DNA from: Henricia sp. BOLD:AAB3569
Taxonomy: Eukaryota; Echinodermata; Asteroidea; Spinulosida; Echinasteridae
Assembly (NCBI GenBank): GCA_037783545.1
Contig: JBBELK010000620.1
Span: forward strand, 2,769,398-2,833,397
Length of the DNA: 64,000 bases
Reading direction: 5' to 3'
The first letter of the stretch is position 1. Each line of letters opens with the position of its first letter. Of this stretch, positions 23,272-34,560 are shown piece by piece. The notes under the pieces are model-generated. The model was not told the origin of the DNA, did not search any database, and saw only the letters and a program-made list of their open reading frames with translations. A program made the translations under genes and the position numbers.

Positions 23272-24257
23272 CTCACAATAGGTTTGGTACATGCACAAGT
23301 ACAAAGAGGCATCTGCAATCAAGTTCAATTTTCCTAAAAAGAAGAGAGAAAACAAAATACAAGGTAAGTACATGTTGTCGTCATTAAATTTTCGCTTCTA
23401 AAATTGTGTAAAGAATAGTTTACTGTTGAGACAAAATAATAACATTCATAAGAGACATTATTTATTTAAATTTGTGTTGTATGCATAAATCATCAAAAAA
23501 TAAAATGTATGGAAATTAATACATGAAAATAAGTACAAATTCGTTATGGCTATAATATTGCTCAATTATGATTCATTCTGAATTCTTTTTTCAGTGCTAG
23601 TTGGTGAACCGAGTGCCATTGGAGATAAACTAATTGTTACCAGTGAGTCTAGAACCCTGCAAGGCAACATGAATGCATAGTTCCGACCAATCACAACAGA
23701 GCTAGCAGACAGCGCCCACATATGTCAAAGTGCATTGCCTCACAAATCAACATCATACGTTTGTAAGACCGGGCGATTCGCTGTTCAAAGGTAAGAAAGC
23801 GAATTGTTATGAATATATGACATCTCTGTATCACTGGCCTTTTACTCAGTGTGTGCTAAGGTAACTGTCGACCCTGAAACATGAATACCTTTGAGTTTTC
23901 TCTAATGAATCTGTGCTTTCCGTTGAAAGTCCCATTGGTTTGTGCAGTGTGTAGCCATTTTGACGAAGGCGTGTGAGGCATACCGGTAGCAACAATATCC
24001 AAGGGGGCGGGGTTAATTGGGCAATCTCGGAACTATGCATTGATTGGTAAGTGCATGTATGTCTCTTCATGAAATATAGGCCTATCTCTAACACACAGAC
24101 CTTAAAGTCTGTAAGAGTTGAGAAGTTGATCAGATTTGTTTTTTTATTTAAAATGACTCGTCAAGCATTGGTAAGTGCAGATTTGATTGAAAAACCCAAA
24201 GCCTAATACAGTTGGTGTGATGTGTCCTCTGGATGCTTTGCCAACTTTATTATACAA
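23272..24257. other. intergenic, no gene recognised
   Basis: AT-rich DNA with short unsupported frames. No repeat structure that I could define. Confidence 0.45.
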
Positions 24258-24770
24258 GGGGCGTTCGAGATGCTGACACCGGGTAACACCAACTTACACC
24301 GGAGCGTTCTTTTAGCCATCACGTGCCTGCCCCGGTGGCAGCCTTCACTACCCGAGCGGGTCTGTGGTGTAAAGCAAGGTGTAATGACGTCACCTAGTAA
24401 CCGCGAGTAGTAAAACATGGCGGACAATTTGGAATCGCGACGTGAGTACGAAGAAAAACACAGATTTATGACACAAAATAGGAGGGAATAGGGCTGTAAA
24501 TACATTTTGCTGAATCAGTAGATGTCTGTGGGCATTGACAAAGTTTATTGCGGTACTTTAGGGCAACTATTTTTGCATGGCGTCGGCTTCATTTTTCATC
24601 CTGAGTCAAACGATAACGGCGTTTATAAAGCCCCACCCGGCAACAACCTTTGACCACGTGTTCCCAGAATTCAAAGCGAGACCCTGTGTCATTCGTTTTG
24701 CATCTTCTGGGGGCTTCCCCCAGTGTAAAGCCCCCGCCCCCCATTACCCGGTGTAAGCGTCTCGAACGCC
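24258..24770. mobile_element. TIR element (GGCGTTCGAGA ends)
   Basis: Ends GGGGCGTTCGAGA and TCTCGAACGCC, followed inward by ACACCGGGTAA and TTACCCGGTGT. 513 bases, no transposase. Confidence 0.75.
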
Positions 24771-25165
24771 GATACAGATACAATCACCAAAATTTCACAC
24801 AATATTATAACATCACCATCACAGAATGTTACTGTATCAATTTTCATGGTTCTATATATAAAGGGGTCAAGGACTTTACATGCACTCTAAAATGTTGACA
24901 CCTCATGGTACTGACAGAAAAAGCTACAATCACCAACATTTCACACAATGTTTAGTGTTGCACTGATTGTGGTGTATGGTCAAATCTTTGCAAGTATTTA
25001 CCATGGACCACAAATAGGAAAGATTTCATTTCCACCTTGTTAACTATATTGCCGTATAATACTGATTATAGTATGTTTGGTAATTGCAGAAACCCACAAT
25101 TCAATCCAAAAATACAACTAACAAACTAAGTAACTTGCTTAAAAAAATATATAAAATATTTTTGG

Positions 25166-25425
25166 TATATGGGTCTTTCTATAAATTAGGGGTCCAAAAG
25201 TGTGACATTTAGTGTCCCCCGTTACACCTGATGTGTTATTTTTCATACAAAAAATATTAAAATGGCTTTTAAACCATTTTGTATGAATTGTACTTTATGT
25301 ACTCGCTCTTGGAGATGGAAAGTATTTGAAGAATGTGTCCTGAATTTACAAAGACAAGATGTAAAATGTAACGGGAGACACCAACATATTACATTGGACC
25401 CCTAATTTATAGAAAGACCCATATA
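25166..25425. mobile_element. short TIR element related to family D (TATATGGGTCTTTCTATA)
   Basis: Inverted arms of about 35 bases, TATATGGGTCTTTCTATAAA with TTAGGGGTCCAA. The left half continues into AAAGTGTGACATTTAGTG and the right half holds GTAACGGGAGACACCAAC, the same inner words as 9896-10329. Confidence 0.85.
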
Positions 25426-25483
25426 AATGTATGTAGATAAATGCGAAATACTGCAGACAAGTTGACCCACTATCAATTCAGAT

Positions 25484-25946
25484 TTAAAAAAATGAAAATG
25501 CAATAAAAGCAAAATAGATGAACATAAACTGCAGGCAAACGGAGTAGTGGATTTCAGCGGCACTGCCAATAGGATTCAGAGTGGTTCCTTCGGTTATTTC
25601 TGAACATTCCTCAGTGAAGTCACATGTTCCAATGGCTCGCTCTATCCCTGCTTTAAATTCCTGCAGCGTACAGAACTGTCCAGCGCAGAACCCCAACTCA
25701 ACGGGACTTTCATTGTGTAGCATTTGGACTCGGTAACTTGACTCGGTGTTTCCAGCGTTGCAGCGGTACAACGCAAATGCTACGTTACCAGCGAAAGGCG
25801 CGATGTGGGCGGCTCGGAACGTACGATTGATGTTTTCTTGGAAGTTTGAGGCTAGTAGAGGTAATGGGTCGTTGTGGAGGTTGAGAAGGGCAATCAGGGG
25901 TATGATGGTCTCGGAGTGCGCGAATTTGAAGTTACCGAGGGGTGTT
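25484..25946 (-). CDS. MINPP1: MINPP1-like phosphatase, exon 3 (last): HSE motif and hydrophobic C-terminus
   Basis: The acceptor AAATTCAG is read just right of 25946, and the first base completes a glutamine codon from exon 2. The exon encodes residues 366-518. TPLGNFKFAHSETIIPLIAL holds the second catalytic block of histidine phosphatases, which in MINPP enzymes is H-A-E with the glutamate as proton donor; here it reads H375-S-E377. Next come FRAAHIAPFAGNVAFALYRC and YRVQMLHNESPVELGFC, which match the MINPP1 C-terminal region. The protein ends GSAAEIHYSV-CLQF then FIYFAFIAFSFF. That is a small-residue site, a spacer and a terminal hydrophobic run, as in GPI-anchor signals, instead of the ER-retention SDEL of human MINPP1. 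Anchoring is an inference. Confidence 0.9.
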
Positions 25947-26398
25947 CTGAATTTGGATAAAAATAAGAATTTAAACAACGCTGGATGCCGACATTTAGGG
26001 CGACATTTCGGGAAGAATCTCCCCTGGGACCACCGAAAATTCGGTAAGAGTCACTCAAAATGACACCTTATTTTTTTACCCAAAGCTTCCAGAGATGCTT
26101 CCAGACCAAAGAGAAACGGCTCCAGTCCCAATAAAAATGGTTCTCGACCTAAAAAAAAAAGGTTTTTGACCTAAAAAAATGATTTTTAAACTCAAAAAAA
26201 TTAGGGTGACACCAAAATGTCGCCCTATTGAGCAGGTCGCCCTAATATAGCTTTTTTACACACGATTTGTCGCCCTATCCTACAATTCATAGTAATTACT
26301 TCTTACTGTTTTCACCTCCACACTACATAATAATAATCAATCAATATTCATTGATTGATGATACATGTATGGATTTATTTGTTTTTAATTCTTTATAG

Positions 26399-26890
26399 TC
26401 TTAGGCCCGCTTCAAACATCGCGCTTATGCCGTGTCAAATTAAATTAAACTTGATTTTTTTTATTTTGACACGGCACAAGCACGACGTTTGAAGCCATGC
26501 TATCTCTATTTAGTCAGTTAGTGCAGCACAAGCACGGCTTGGCTTCAAACGTCGTGCTTCTGCCATGTCGAATTTAATTCCAGTTCGAAGTTGGTCCGCA
26601 ATTTTGTTCACAACTAGGCATGTGCATGCTCGCAGCGCATATGTGAGTAAAGAAATAACCAACAAACAAGTGCATCAAAATAATAAAATGGCATCGTACA
26701 ATGGACAGAATGGAAAACGCACGTCCATGACGTGCACAATACTCATCCGCCATGTTGGATGTAGTTAAGCTCGACTGGGAGTTTGCCATTAAGTTCGACG
26801 TTTAAAGCCAATGCCGTGCTTACAGTACGTCGTGCCAAGTTGAATTTAATTTGACACGGCATAAGCGCGACGTTTGAAGCGGGCCTTAGA
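26399..26890. mobile_element. TIR element in MINPP1-like intron 2 (GGCCCGCTTCAAAC ends)
   Basis: Inverted ends TTAGGCCCGCTTCAAACATC with inner GCCGTGTCAAATTAAATT and the complements at the right. A third inverted block (GACACGGCACAAGCACGACG) repeats internally. 492 bases, no transposase. Confidence 0.8.
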
Positions 26891-27317
26891 ATTCGCAAAA
26901 TTATAAACCTATCATCATTAATAATGTGCTCATCCATCTATTTGTGAAATGAAGAAGACAACTGAAATATTACAGGTACAGTAGTTTGGGAAAGTATTAA
27001 ACAATTTTAAAACGGGCCAAATTCTTAATTTTGCCTGTAATTTGCTCTGTTATGCAAGGTAAAGTTTGCTGATTTTACAGCCCGTTTATGGGGCATGATG
27101 GTCATTAAACACATGTTAAATAGGCTATTTCATTTTGGCCAAGTACTACATGTATTTGCTTACATCCTTGCTCTATGCTTTGATAGAGCAGTGGGAAAAA
27201 TGAAAAGCCAAGTTGTGCCATGGTTATTATTTTTATTAAGTCTAAATACAGAGTCCTGCTGGATTTAAAAGCACTCATTTACACTGGGACACAGTTCAAT
27301 GATATTTAGTGTAGAGC

Positions 27318-28198
27318 TACTTTTAGAAGGCTAAAAGTGTTGTTTTGGACGTTTATATTGGGACGTTATCATTTTCTGTATAACACTTTTAGCCCCTTAA
27401 CATTTTAACCCCCTTCGTCGTGTGGACCATTCTTACACGCCCTCAAGAGGCCAAATACTCAAGGCCAAATTCTTACCGTAAATTCCAAATCAGACATTTA
27501 AAAGCACACCATGAAGGTCCTTGTAATCTCAAGACTTCTGTACCCTTGTCGTTCATTGTCCATGATGACTCGAACATAAAAAAAGGATAAAAGGGAGCAA
27601 AATCTGGAGTAAAATCGACAAATCTGGACAGACGGGAGACTTGACCATTCCGATTTCGCTACTAATATCGCGTCAAAAGGAAAGTAGTCCCACCAACGCG
27701 GATAGATTTTGTTTAGCCTAGACTGGCCCCCTGTCTATGTGCGCTACGCTGCTCTCGCTCATATACAACGCGTGGGGAAGTAAATATGTGGACAGGGGGC
27801 CAGTCTAAGCTAAACAAAATCCATCCGCGTTGGTGGGACTACTTTCCTTTTGACGTGGCCTAGCATGAAGTCTGTGTACCACGCTTGCTGAAAATTTTTG
27901 ATTTTACTCCAGATTTTGCTCCCTTTTATCCTTTTTTGATGTTTGAGTCATCATGGACAATGAACGACAAGGGTACAGAAGTCTTGAGATTACAAGGACC
28001 TTTATGGTGTGCTTTTAAATGTCTGATTTGGAATTTACGGTAAGAATTTGGCCTTGAGTATTTGGCCTCTTGAGGGCGTGTAAGAATGGTCCACACGACG
28101 AAGGGGGTTAAAATGTTAAGGGGCTAAAAGTGTTATACAGAAAATGATAACGTCCCAATATAAACGTCCAAAACAACACTTTTAGCCTTCTAAAAGTA
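27318..28198. mobile_element. foldback element, family J copy 1, exact 9-bp target duplication
   Basis: GTGTAGAGC flanks it at 27309-27317 and 28199-28207. Two arms of about 400 bases are near-perfect complements around a centre of about 90 bases. Each arm starts TACTTTTAGAAGGCTAAAAG, itself a small hairpin. Copy 2 is at 29997-30888 in the reverse orientation, and one decayed arm is at 49291-49410. It lies in MINPP1-like intron 2. No protein-coding capacity. Confidence 0.92.
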
Positions 28199-28656
28199 GT
28201 GTAGAGCCATTGTCAAGGCAACTAAAAAAAGGTGGCATATTCTCTTGGGTAGTCTATTGTTGGACAGCCCATCCCAGTTGAGGTCAATATGGCCTGATTG
28301 TTACACAGTGGCTTTTTTTTTTTTTACTGTCGCCAGTCATTTTACTGTCCGTATTTCAGGTTTGCTCAGGCCTATTTGCAGCACATACACTACAGTTGGG
28401 GATATTATGGGATGTACGCGGATATTTTATTGAGGAATGCATTCTGCTCGACAGATTTTTATATAATTAGACAATTGTATCTTCATGACAGGCACACCTT
28501 GTCACAGGAATCTATTGTGAAAACAGTCATTTGAAAAGAAGAAAAAACATCAAAAATTGACAACAGACCAATATCCCTAACATAATGTACCCGGTAAGTA
28601 GTGTATGTACCGGATCAGTTAGAACCATTTCTCTTTGGAGACACCTTTTGGTGCCT

Positions 28657-29229
28657 TTAAAGGGCCCCTGAAATGCTCAATGACTTTATGCACAGTTTTT
28701 GCTGCATATGAAGGATTACTTGTGTAGAAAGACAATACTACTGTTCATTTTCATGCCCCATGAATAAAAAGTAGAATTTTTCTACTTTCAAAAAATTTCT
28801 TCACATAAACTCACAGAAAGAGGGCGCTGTTTGGGGGATGTCACTTTAGGAACACACAGCAGAAAAGCAAAGCAAAAACATAAGACTTCAAACTGGAATT
28901 TTGGAAAAATGCTGCAGTTAACAGCCTTAGTTTTTTCATGGTTTGCAACAGGCAACATGTAAAACAAGCCCAAACAATCATGCGTTACAAAAGTTTCAGC
29001 AAGTTGGAGAAAATTGTGGAAACTTTTGTGCACAGTTGAATGAGATTTTCCTGTGTTTTCCTAATGTGACATCACCACTTTGCTCATGCATATGTAAATT
29101 GACATTAGCATAACAATCAAAAACCTTGATTTTAACCACCCAAACTTGGGTTTTTATGATTGTAAAATAATGGACTAGTTCCATAGCACAGATTTCATTG
29201 ATAAAAATACCAATTCAGAGGCCCTTTAA
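28657..29229. mobile_element. TTAA-flanked element (AAGGGCCCCTGAA ends)
   Basis: TTAA at 28657-28660 and 29226-29229, followed by AGGGCCCCTGAA and its near-complement TTCAGAGGCCCT. Nonautonomous; it lies in MINPP1-like intron 2, about 90 bases from exon 2. Confidence 0.75.
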
Positions 29230-29319
29230 GGGCCATTAATTATGTAAGATTTCACCCCTCTCCCTTGCCTAGAAGAAGGGAGAGTGGAGGGGAGTTGGGG
29301 TGTGGTACAACATACTTAC

Positions 29320-29557
29320 TGTGTCCGCATTGTTGCATTTGCCCTGTGTTGTAGGTAAGTCAGAATATCTTGCGCCAGAGTGCAGCTAATTCTGTAGTTG
29401 ATGGAGAATCCATAAGCCTTGTTCCAATAGTTCTTGAGTTCTGAGTGATACTCCGGAGCATAGAGATCCCTCATCTCAAATAGCTTACACCACGTATTGG
29501 TGTCGTTATAAAGGGCTCGGTCGTAACCACAGATTTCCGTTAATAAGATTACTTCTT
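29320..29557 (-). CDS. MINPP1: MINPP1-like phosphatase, exon 2
   Basis: The acceptor TTAAAACAG is just right of 29557 and the donor GTAAGT begins at 29319. It enters in phase 1 and leaves in phase 2, both fitting exons 1 and 3. It encodes EVILLTEICGYDRALYNDTN, then TWCKLFEMRDLYAPEYHSEL, KNYWNKAYGFSINYRISCTL and AQDILTYLQH. This matches the MINPP1 segment that in human reads WCDVF ... LKQYWKRGYGYTINSRSSC. The conserved W-C-x-L-F and Y-W-x-x-x-Y-G motifs make the assignment firm. Residues 286-365 of the predicted protein. Confidence 0.92.
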
Positions 29558-29765
29558 CTGTTTTAATAGGGGCAAGAGAAATAAAAGAATACAACAGTTT
29601 AAAAAAATAATTCAAAAAGGGGGTGGGGGAGTATTGAGTAATATTGTTACTAGCATACAATGTGGACATTTATAATGGGATTTTTTTTTCATATACATTG
29701 AACACTGATTTGGGTGAATTTATATATTGGAATCGATAGCTTATTCAATTCGAAGATATACTTCC

Positions 29766-31323
29766 GGAAACAGGACAACTCGTACCCGGGACAACTCGCA
29801 CCCAAAAAAAGACACCCTGGTCAACTCGTACCCGGGACAACTCGCACCCTTTCAATCAATTTGTTTTTTTCCCTGCAGATGGACGGGCAAGAAAAGAAGG
29901 ATTCAGGAGACAGGTGGGAGAAGGACAGATGCAGATGCAGGCCAAAATCGGAGAACATAAATAAAAAGAGCGATGAAATACATATTGGGTTCCTTCTACT
30001 TTTAGAAGGCTAAAAGTGTTGTTTTGGACGTTTATATTGGGACGTTATCATTTTCTCTATTACACTTTTAGCCCCTTAACATTTTAACCCCATTCGCTAT
30101 CGTGAATTTTGATGCACGCCCTCAAGAGGCAAAATACCGGCGTGTATAATCTTACCGTAAATTCCAAATCAGATATTTAAAAGCACAACATCGGGGTCCT
30201 TGTAATCTCAAGACTTCTGTACCCTTGTCGTTCACTGTCCATGATGACTCAAACATCAAAAAAGGATAAAAGGGAGCAAAATCTGGAGTAAAATCGAAAA
30301 TTATCAGCCAGCGCGGTACACAGACTTCATGCTGAGACGCGTCAAAAGGAAAGTAGTCCCACCAACGCGGATAGATTTTGTTTAGCCTAGACTTGACCCC
30401 TGTCCACATATTTACTTCCCCACGCGTTGTATATGAGCGAGAGCAGCGTAGCGCACATAGACAGGGGTCCAGTCTAGGCTAAACAAAATCTATCCGCGTT
30501 GGTGGGACTACTTTCCTTTTGACGCGATCATATAGTAGCGAAATCAACATGCATGACATGGTCAAGTCTCCCGTCTGTCCAAATTTGTCGATTTTACTCC
30601 AGATTTTGCTCCCTTTTATCCTTTTTTGATGTTTGAGTCATCATGGACAGTGAACGACAAGGGTACAGAAGTCTTGAGATTACAAGGACCCCGATGTTGT
30701 GCTTTTAAATGTCTGATTTGGAATTTACGGTAAGATTATACACGCCGGTATTTTGCCTCTTGAGGGCGTGCATCAAAATTCACGATAGCGAATGGGGTTA
30801 AAATGTTAAGGGGCTAAAAGTGTAATAGAGAAAATGATAACGTCCCAATAAAAACGTCCAAAACAACACTTTTAGCCTTCTAAAAGTAGGGTTCCTTCCA
30901 TTTATAATTGGAATTTATATTTAAAAATGTGATGTTTTGAGATATAATTTACCAGCTTCTGTTTGGTAATTGCATGTAGGAGCCTACATCAATATTGGTT
31001 GTTTTATCTGGATATTTTTTTTATAAAGTTAGTTATTTTTTACGTTAAAAATGTATAGAACAGTTGTGATTTTTAAACATTAAGTAAATCCTTTACTAAA
31101 TGTATTGGAATAGTGAGTGAAAGTATTAAATTTCGCCGCTTTATTTTGCGGAAACTGACAAATTCCTTTTCATACCTTTCCCAGCGATGGCAATATGGTT
31201 GTGCACATCCCATTCTCATTAAAAAAAATTAAAGAGAGCATTGAACCACTGTCAAGAGCAAAAAGGACCTTCATACCGGGTACGAGTTGTCCAGGGTACG
31301 AGTTGTCTCGGGTATGAGTTGTC
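29766..31323. mobile_element. foldback element with arms of 16-bp tandem units, nested
   Basis: The left arm (29773-29850) and right arm (31277-31323) are inverted arrays of the 16-base unit GGGACAACTCGTACCC with variants. The terminus GGAAACAGG resembles GGTACAGG of the element at 35209. Flanks TATACTTCC and TAGTATTCC may be a worn 9-base target duplication. It interrupts the element at 29678-31668 and itself holds family J copy 2. Confidence 0.75.
29997..30888. mobile_element. foldback element, family J copy 2, 10-bp target duplication
   Basis: GGGTTCCTTC flanks it at 29987-29996 and 30889-30898. The long inverted arms and TACTTTTAGAAGG ends are as in copy 1; the central spacer and the asymmetric blocks run in the opposite direction, so this copy is inserted in reverse. 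It is the innermost of three nested elements. Confidence 0.92.
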
Positions 31324-31973
31324 TAGTATTCCACCCACTGACACTTCCGTCGCAAATATTGCATTTCTGAGATAAATAAATGATAAAATTACTGCATAAA
31401 GTAATGCACAAAATGACGTGGCGAGCGGTCTGTGCGTAAGCGCGACAACAGAGGGCGCTGCGCGTGCGAGAATGGTTATCTTGTGTACTAACTGAAGGCA
31501 ATTTTTGAAGAAGAAAACGTGATTTTTCTACAAAAAAGCAACATTTGCGACAAAAGTGCAAGTGGGAAGTATATCTTAAATTTACATTATGGCATGTGTT
31601 GATTCCAGCCCCAGGAGGTAATTTCCTTAAAATCTTTGTTCAATGTACATGTATACGAAAAAAATACCTTATAATGTGAAAAAATCATGGTGCTTCACAT
31701 TATTACCCCTGGTCATTTGGCTCTTAATACATGTACATGTAGTATTTATTAACTGAACAGTCTCAACTCCCTGAGCAACTGAGCTGAGGAGTATGCGCAT
31801 GTCCCACTTCCAATTCCAGCTACCTGTTGTGTTGGGTGCTCATGTATTTTATTTATAGTCACGTACTTCAGTCTCTATGAATCCAGTCTACTATCTAGCC
31901 ATGGATGAGAAATGTCTACAGTCTACTCGTAGAAACAAGGAGTAAGAAAGAAATGTCAACTTTGAATCTATAC

Positions 31974-32829
31974 CTCTTGATATTTGCCATTTGGGTGTGC
32001 CAGGCACAGCGAGTTTCTGGGCCACTCTCTGCCAAACTTCCCCAATCTCGGCTCCATCTCGGAATGTGTCCTGCTCTCTGTCTGTTCTCCCATTGTTGAC
32101 TGCCTCAGTGCAAGTCTCCCATACATCGTAAAACCTTAGCAACGGGTCATTATCAATGGGGTTATGAGGCACCACAGTGGAGGTTGTGGTTGCATTGTTT
32201 GCGTTTTCCAAACACTCGACCGTGAAAGACCTCTGAGAATATACCGTGTGGCACGTTTGGGTTTCGCCGACGATGCCTTCGATGAATGCTCGTGCACTAT
32301 CCATGGTGCGGGTTTTACCGGTGCTTTGGAACGAGTACCGTGATAAGTTGGCTTTGGCGTCGGGGAAAAGCTCCGGAAAACGGTTGACAACTCGCGCCGC
32401 TAGCTGTCGCATCTCACGCCAACCGGTCTCCACTAGTTGAGAAGCATTAGATATCGGAATCTTGGCAGCGTCACGAAGGAAGTGAAACTCTGAATTAATG
32501 TCCGTATTCTGGAGTCGATCGATGATGTTATGAACGTCTTCTAGGTCTCCGTCGCTCGGGTAACGCGTACCGTGTCTGTAGACGACATACACGCCGTCGG
32601 GTGTGCAGTTATCCAGGCCTTCTGGAACGCTAGCGCCGCTAGAACGAGCTAACTCCAACCAGTTCAACTTGCGATTGTTTATCAAACCGGTCGTTTCCAG
32701 GGAAAGATCGTAGCCAGTTTTTGTAGCGTACAATGGAATGTTTTCGTATGCGTGGACGTAAAAACGGAGTAGATTGGACCAGTTAAAAAGCAAAAGACAG
32801 AAAAACGTAAACAGTTTCATCGTCTCCAC
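31974..32829 (-). CDS. MINPP1: MINPP1-like phosphatase, exon 1: signal peptide and RHGTRYP catalytic motif
   Basis: Multiple inositol polyphosphate phosphatase removes phosphates from InsP6 and lower inositol phosphates, usually in the ER lumen or outside the cell. Exon 1 encodes residues 1-285 and ends at a GTATAG donor (31973). Residues 1-27 are a hydrophobic signal peptide; M1 (32829) and M4 are both possible starts. VYVVYRHGTRYPSDGD holds the catalytic RHGTRYP at residues 85-91 with nucleophile H86. The region SNASQLVETGWREMRQLAAR and FQSTGKTRTMDSARAFIEG are family blocks, the latter with the conserved T-x-R-T-x-x-S/D-A. Sequons include NCT and NAT. The three exons total 1557 coding bases, 518 residues, close to the family length (487 in human). 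Confidence 0.95.
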
Positions 32830-33115
32830 GTGCGAACCGCGGACGTGATCGCATTTCGTACAGTGCGCGATCGATCAAGCACATCAAAGTCATCAATGCA
32901 ATATCAACAAAAGTGCGCCCTCAATTGACCATAATGGGGATCATGGGAGACTTTTGAGACGTTTGGTGGCAGCAAACATCCTAGGTCATATTGATCATGC
33001 GCACTTTAATATTCGTGGTTAAGGGTACGAAAGCGCTTTGTTGCCACAATAAATATTGTGATTTTGTGACGCAAGGTCACTCACATATTACGTGACCTTT
33101 CGGGTTTGACAATAG
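32830..33115. promoter_or_regulatory. probable promoter region of the MINPP1-like gene
   Basis: Sequence directly upstream of the start codon on the - strand. It contains CG-rich words (GCGCGATCGATC near 32865) and no clear TATA box, so the start of transcription cannot be fixed. Confidence 0.35.
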
Positions 33116-33260
33116 ACTGCCGAAGTGAATACGTCATCTTTTGTTAGTTGCCTAGACAAATGGCTCGATCTACACTAAAAATCACTAAACCGTGTACGTG
33201 ATATGTGTGGCTGTGCTTTTGCAATGGTACTTTTTTTCTGACGGCCATGATGTTTAGAGC
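33116..33260. repeat. dispersed repeat upstream of MINPP1-like (partner at 56960-57085)
   Basis: GTGAATACGTCATCTTTTGT, TAGTTGCCTAG and ACACTAAAAATCACT recur in the same order at 56960-57085. Family not recognised. Confidence 0.7.
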
Positions 33261-33984
33261 CAATTGCCATGGCAACCCACGTCACACTTCGGCTGTCTAT
33301 TTGTGATAAATTATTATTATTATATTAACGCACATATTTTTGTTTCAAGTCCGTGAGACAATTTGGAAATTTGTCGTCGTTGTGTATCAAAATAGCGCCG
33401 ACAACTATTTAAAACAGCGAAAATTACAAACTTAGCTGAACGATTAGAACGATACGGCAAACAAATAAAAAATAATAATGGCGCACGTGCATGACGCACA
33501 AAGTTCAGAGCGGCTGCAGATGGCCCGGTGGCCCATTTTCCATTCGACAACTGCTTGACCAATGGCGTATCGTGTACCAACAGACAACTAAACTACGCCA
33601 GTTGCCATTTGTTTGTTGCGGACACGCGATCTTTTTATTGAAATTTGATAATAAAAACTATATTTATCGTTCGTTGTCTGCTGTCAGTCACACACCGCGC
33701 ATTATGTTCACACAATGTATTATATTATCAGCATTATCTACAAAACACGTTGTGGACTCTGAAAAGGCCAAGTGCGTTTAACTTTGTTTAACCTGGGTCG
33801 CCACTCCCAAAACAACTTATTTTGCTCCCATTGCCCAATTTATTCAGATCATTTGTTTAATAATAATATATGGCATTTATAATGCGCTTTTGCCCGAAGG
33901 ATACAAAGCGCAGGGAGATAAAAAGAACTGAGGGATATCGAATCGCTCAAATCCTAGAGAAAGAGGTGGGTCTTAAAGGCAGAG

Positions 33985-34160
33985 TATGGCGTGTGGAACG
34001 TTGCAATATTCGATAATGCACAAATATATGTGCGATGTTTTTTCATATGTGTGCGATGTTTTTTCATATGTGTGCGATGTTTTTTCATATGTATGCGATG
34101 TTGAAAATATATGTGCAATAATTTGACATATATATGCAATGTTAAAAATATATGTGGGAT
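33985..34160. repeat. array of about 21-bp units (TGCGATGTTTTTTCATATGTG)
   Basis: Three near-identical and several degenerate units, preceded by GGCGTGTGGAACGTTGCAAT. The same array occurs in reverse at 57990-58172, beside the 3' end of the LINE. The short start GGTCTTAAAGGC before it resembles the end of that LINE frame, so this may be a 3' fragment of the same LINE family. Confidence 0.7.
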
Positions 34161-34282
34161 ATTTCGACATAATATGTGGGATATTTCAATGTGTGGGGTC
34201 GCGGTGTTCGAGATATGTGGGCGTGATCTTTCATAGATTGGTTTCCGATCCCTATAGATTGGTTCGCTTATTGCGAAAGTGT

Positions 34283-34397
34283 GGAATATGTGGACGGGAA
34301 CCAGTCTATTCTCCTGTGTGGAATATGTGGACGGGAACCAGTCTAGATCTTTCAATGTATGTGCGTAAACTGGTTCCCGCTCCACATATTCCACATA
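34283..34397. repeat. inverted repeat of GGAATATGTGGACGGGAACC
   Basis: Two direct copies of GTGGAATATGTGGACGGGAA with CCAGTCTA and one inverted copy (ACTGGTTCCCGCTCCACATA) make a potential stem-loop. Confidence 0.7.
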
Positions 34398-34424
34398 CAA
34401 CGACTGAATATGAGGAGTGGATTT

Positions 34425-34560
34425 GCGTGATACAAAGAAAACCAGCCCCAATAGGCCTGTACCAAAAATAAATCAGCCTGGCAGATTAAATGACAGAAAC
34501 TAAAGTGCAATTTCACGCAGCAGTCTATCAAGCTTGCAAACTTCGGTTACGGATTTGACC
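34425..34560. repeat. dispersed repeat (partner at 55430-55590)
   Basis: Shared blocks CCAGCCCCAATAGGCCTG, GGCAGATTAAATGACAGAAA-type and AACTTCGGTTAC occur in the same order at both sites. No ends defined. Confidence 0.7.

Larger units (their letters stand above)
29678..31668. mobile_element. TIR element with 8-bp target duplication, host of two nested inserts
   Basis: TTATAATG flanks it at 29670-29677 and 31669-31676. The ends are GGATTTTTTTTTCATATAC and GTATACGAAAAAAATACC. The inner arms share AAGATATACTTCC and GGAAGTATATCTT. A relative at 50497-51810 has the same end sequences. An 8-base target duplication fits hAT or Merlin types. It fills most of MINPP1-like intron 1. Confidence 0.8.

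Noticed and set aside
33985-34160. CRISPR-like direct repeats
   Set aside because: Units are contiguous without unique spacers, and the genome is eukaryotic.
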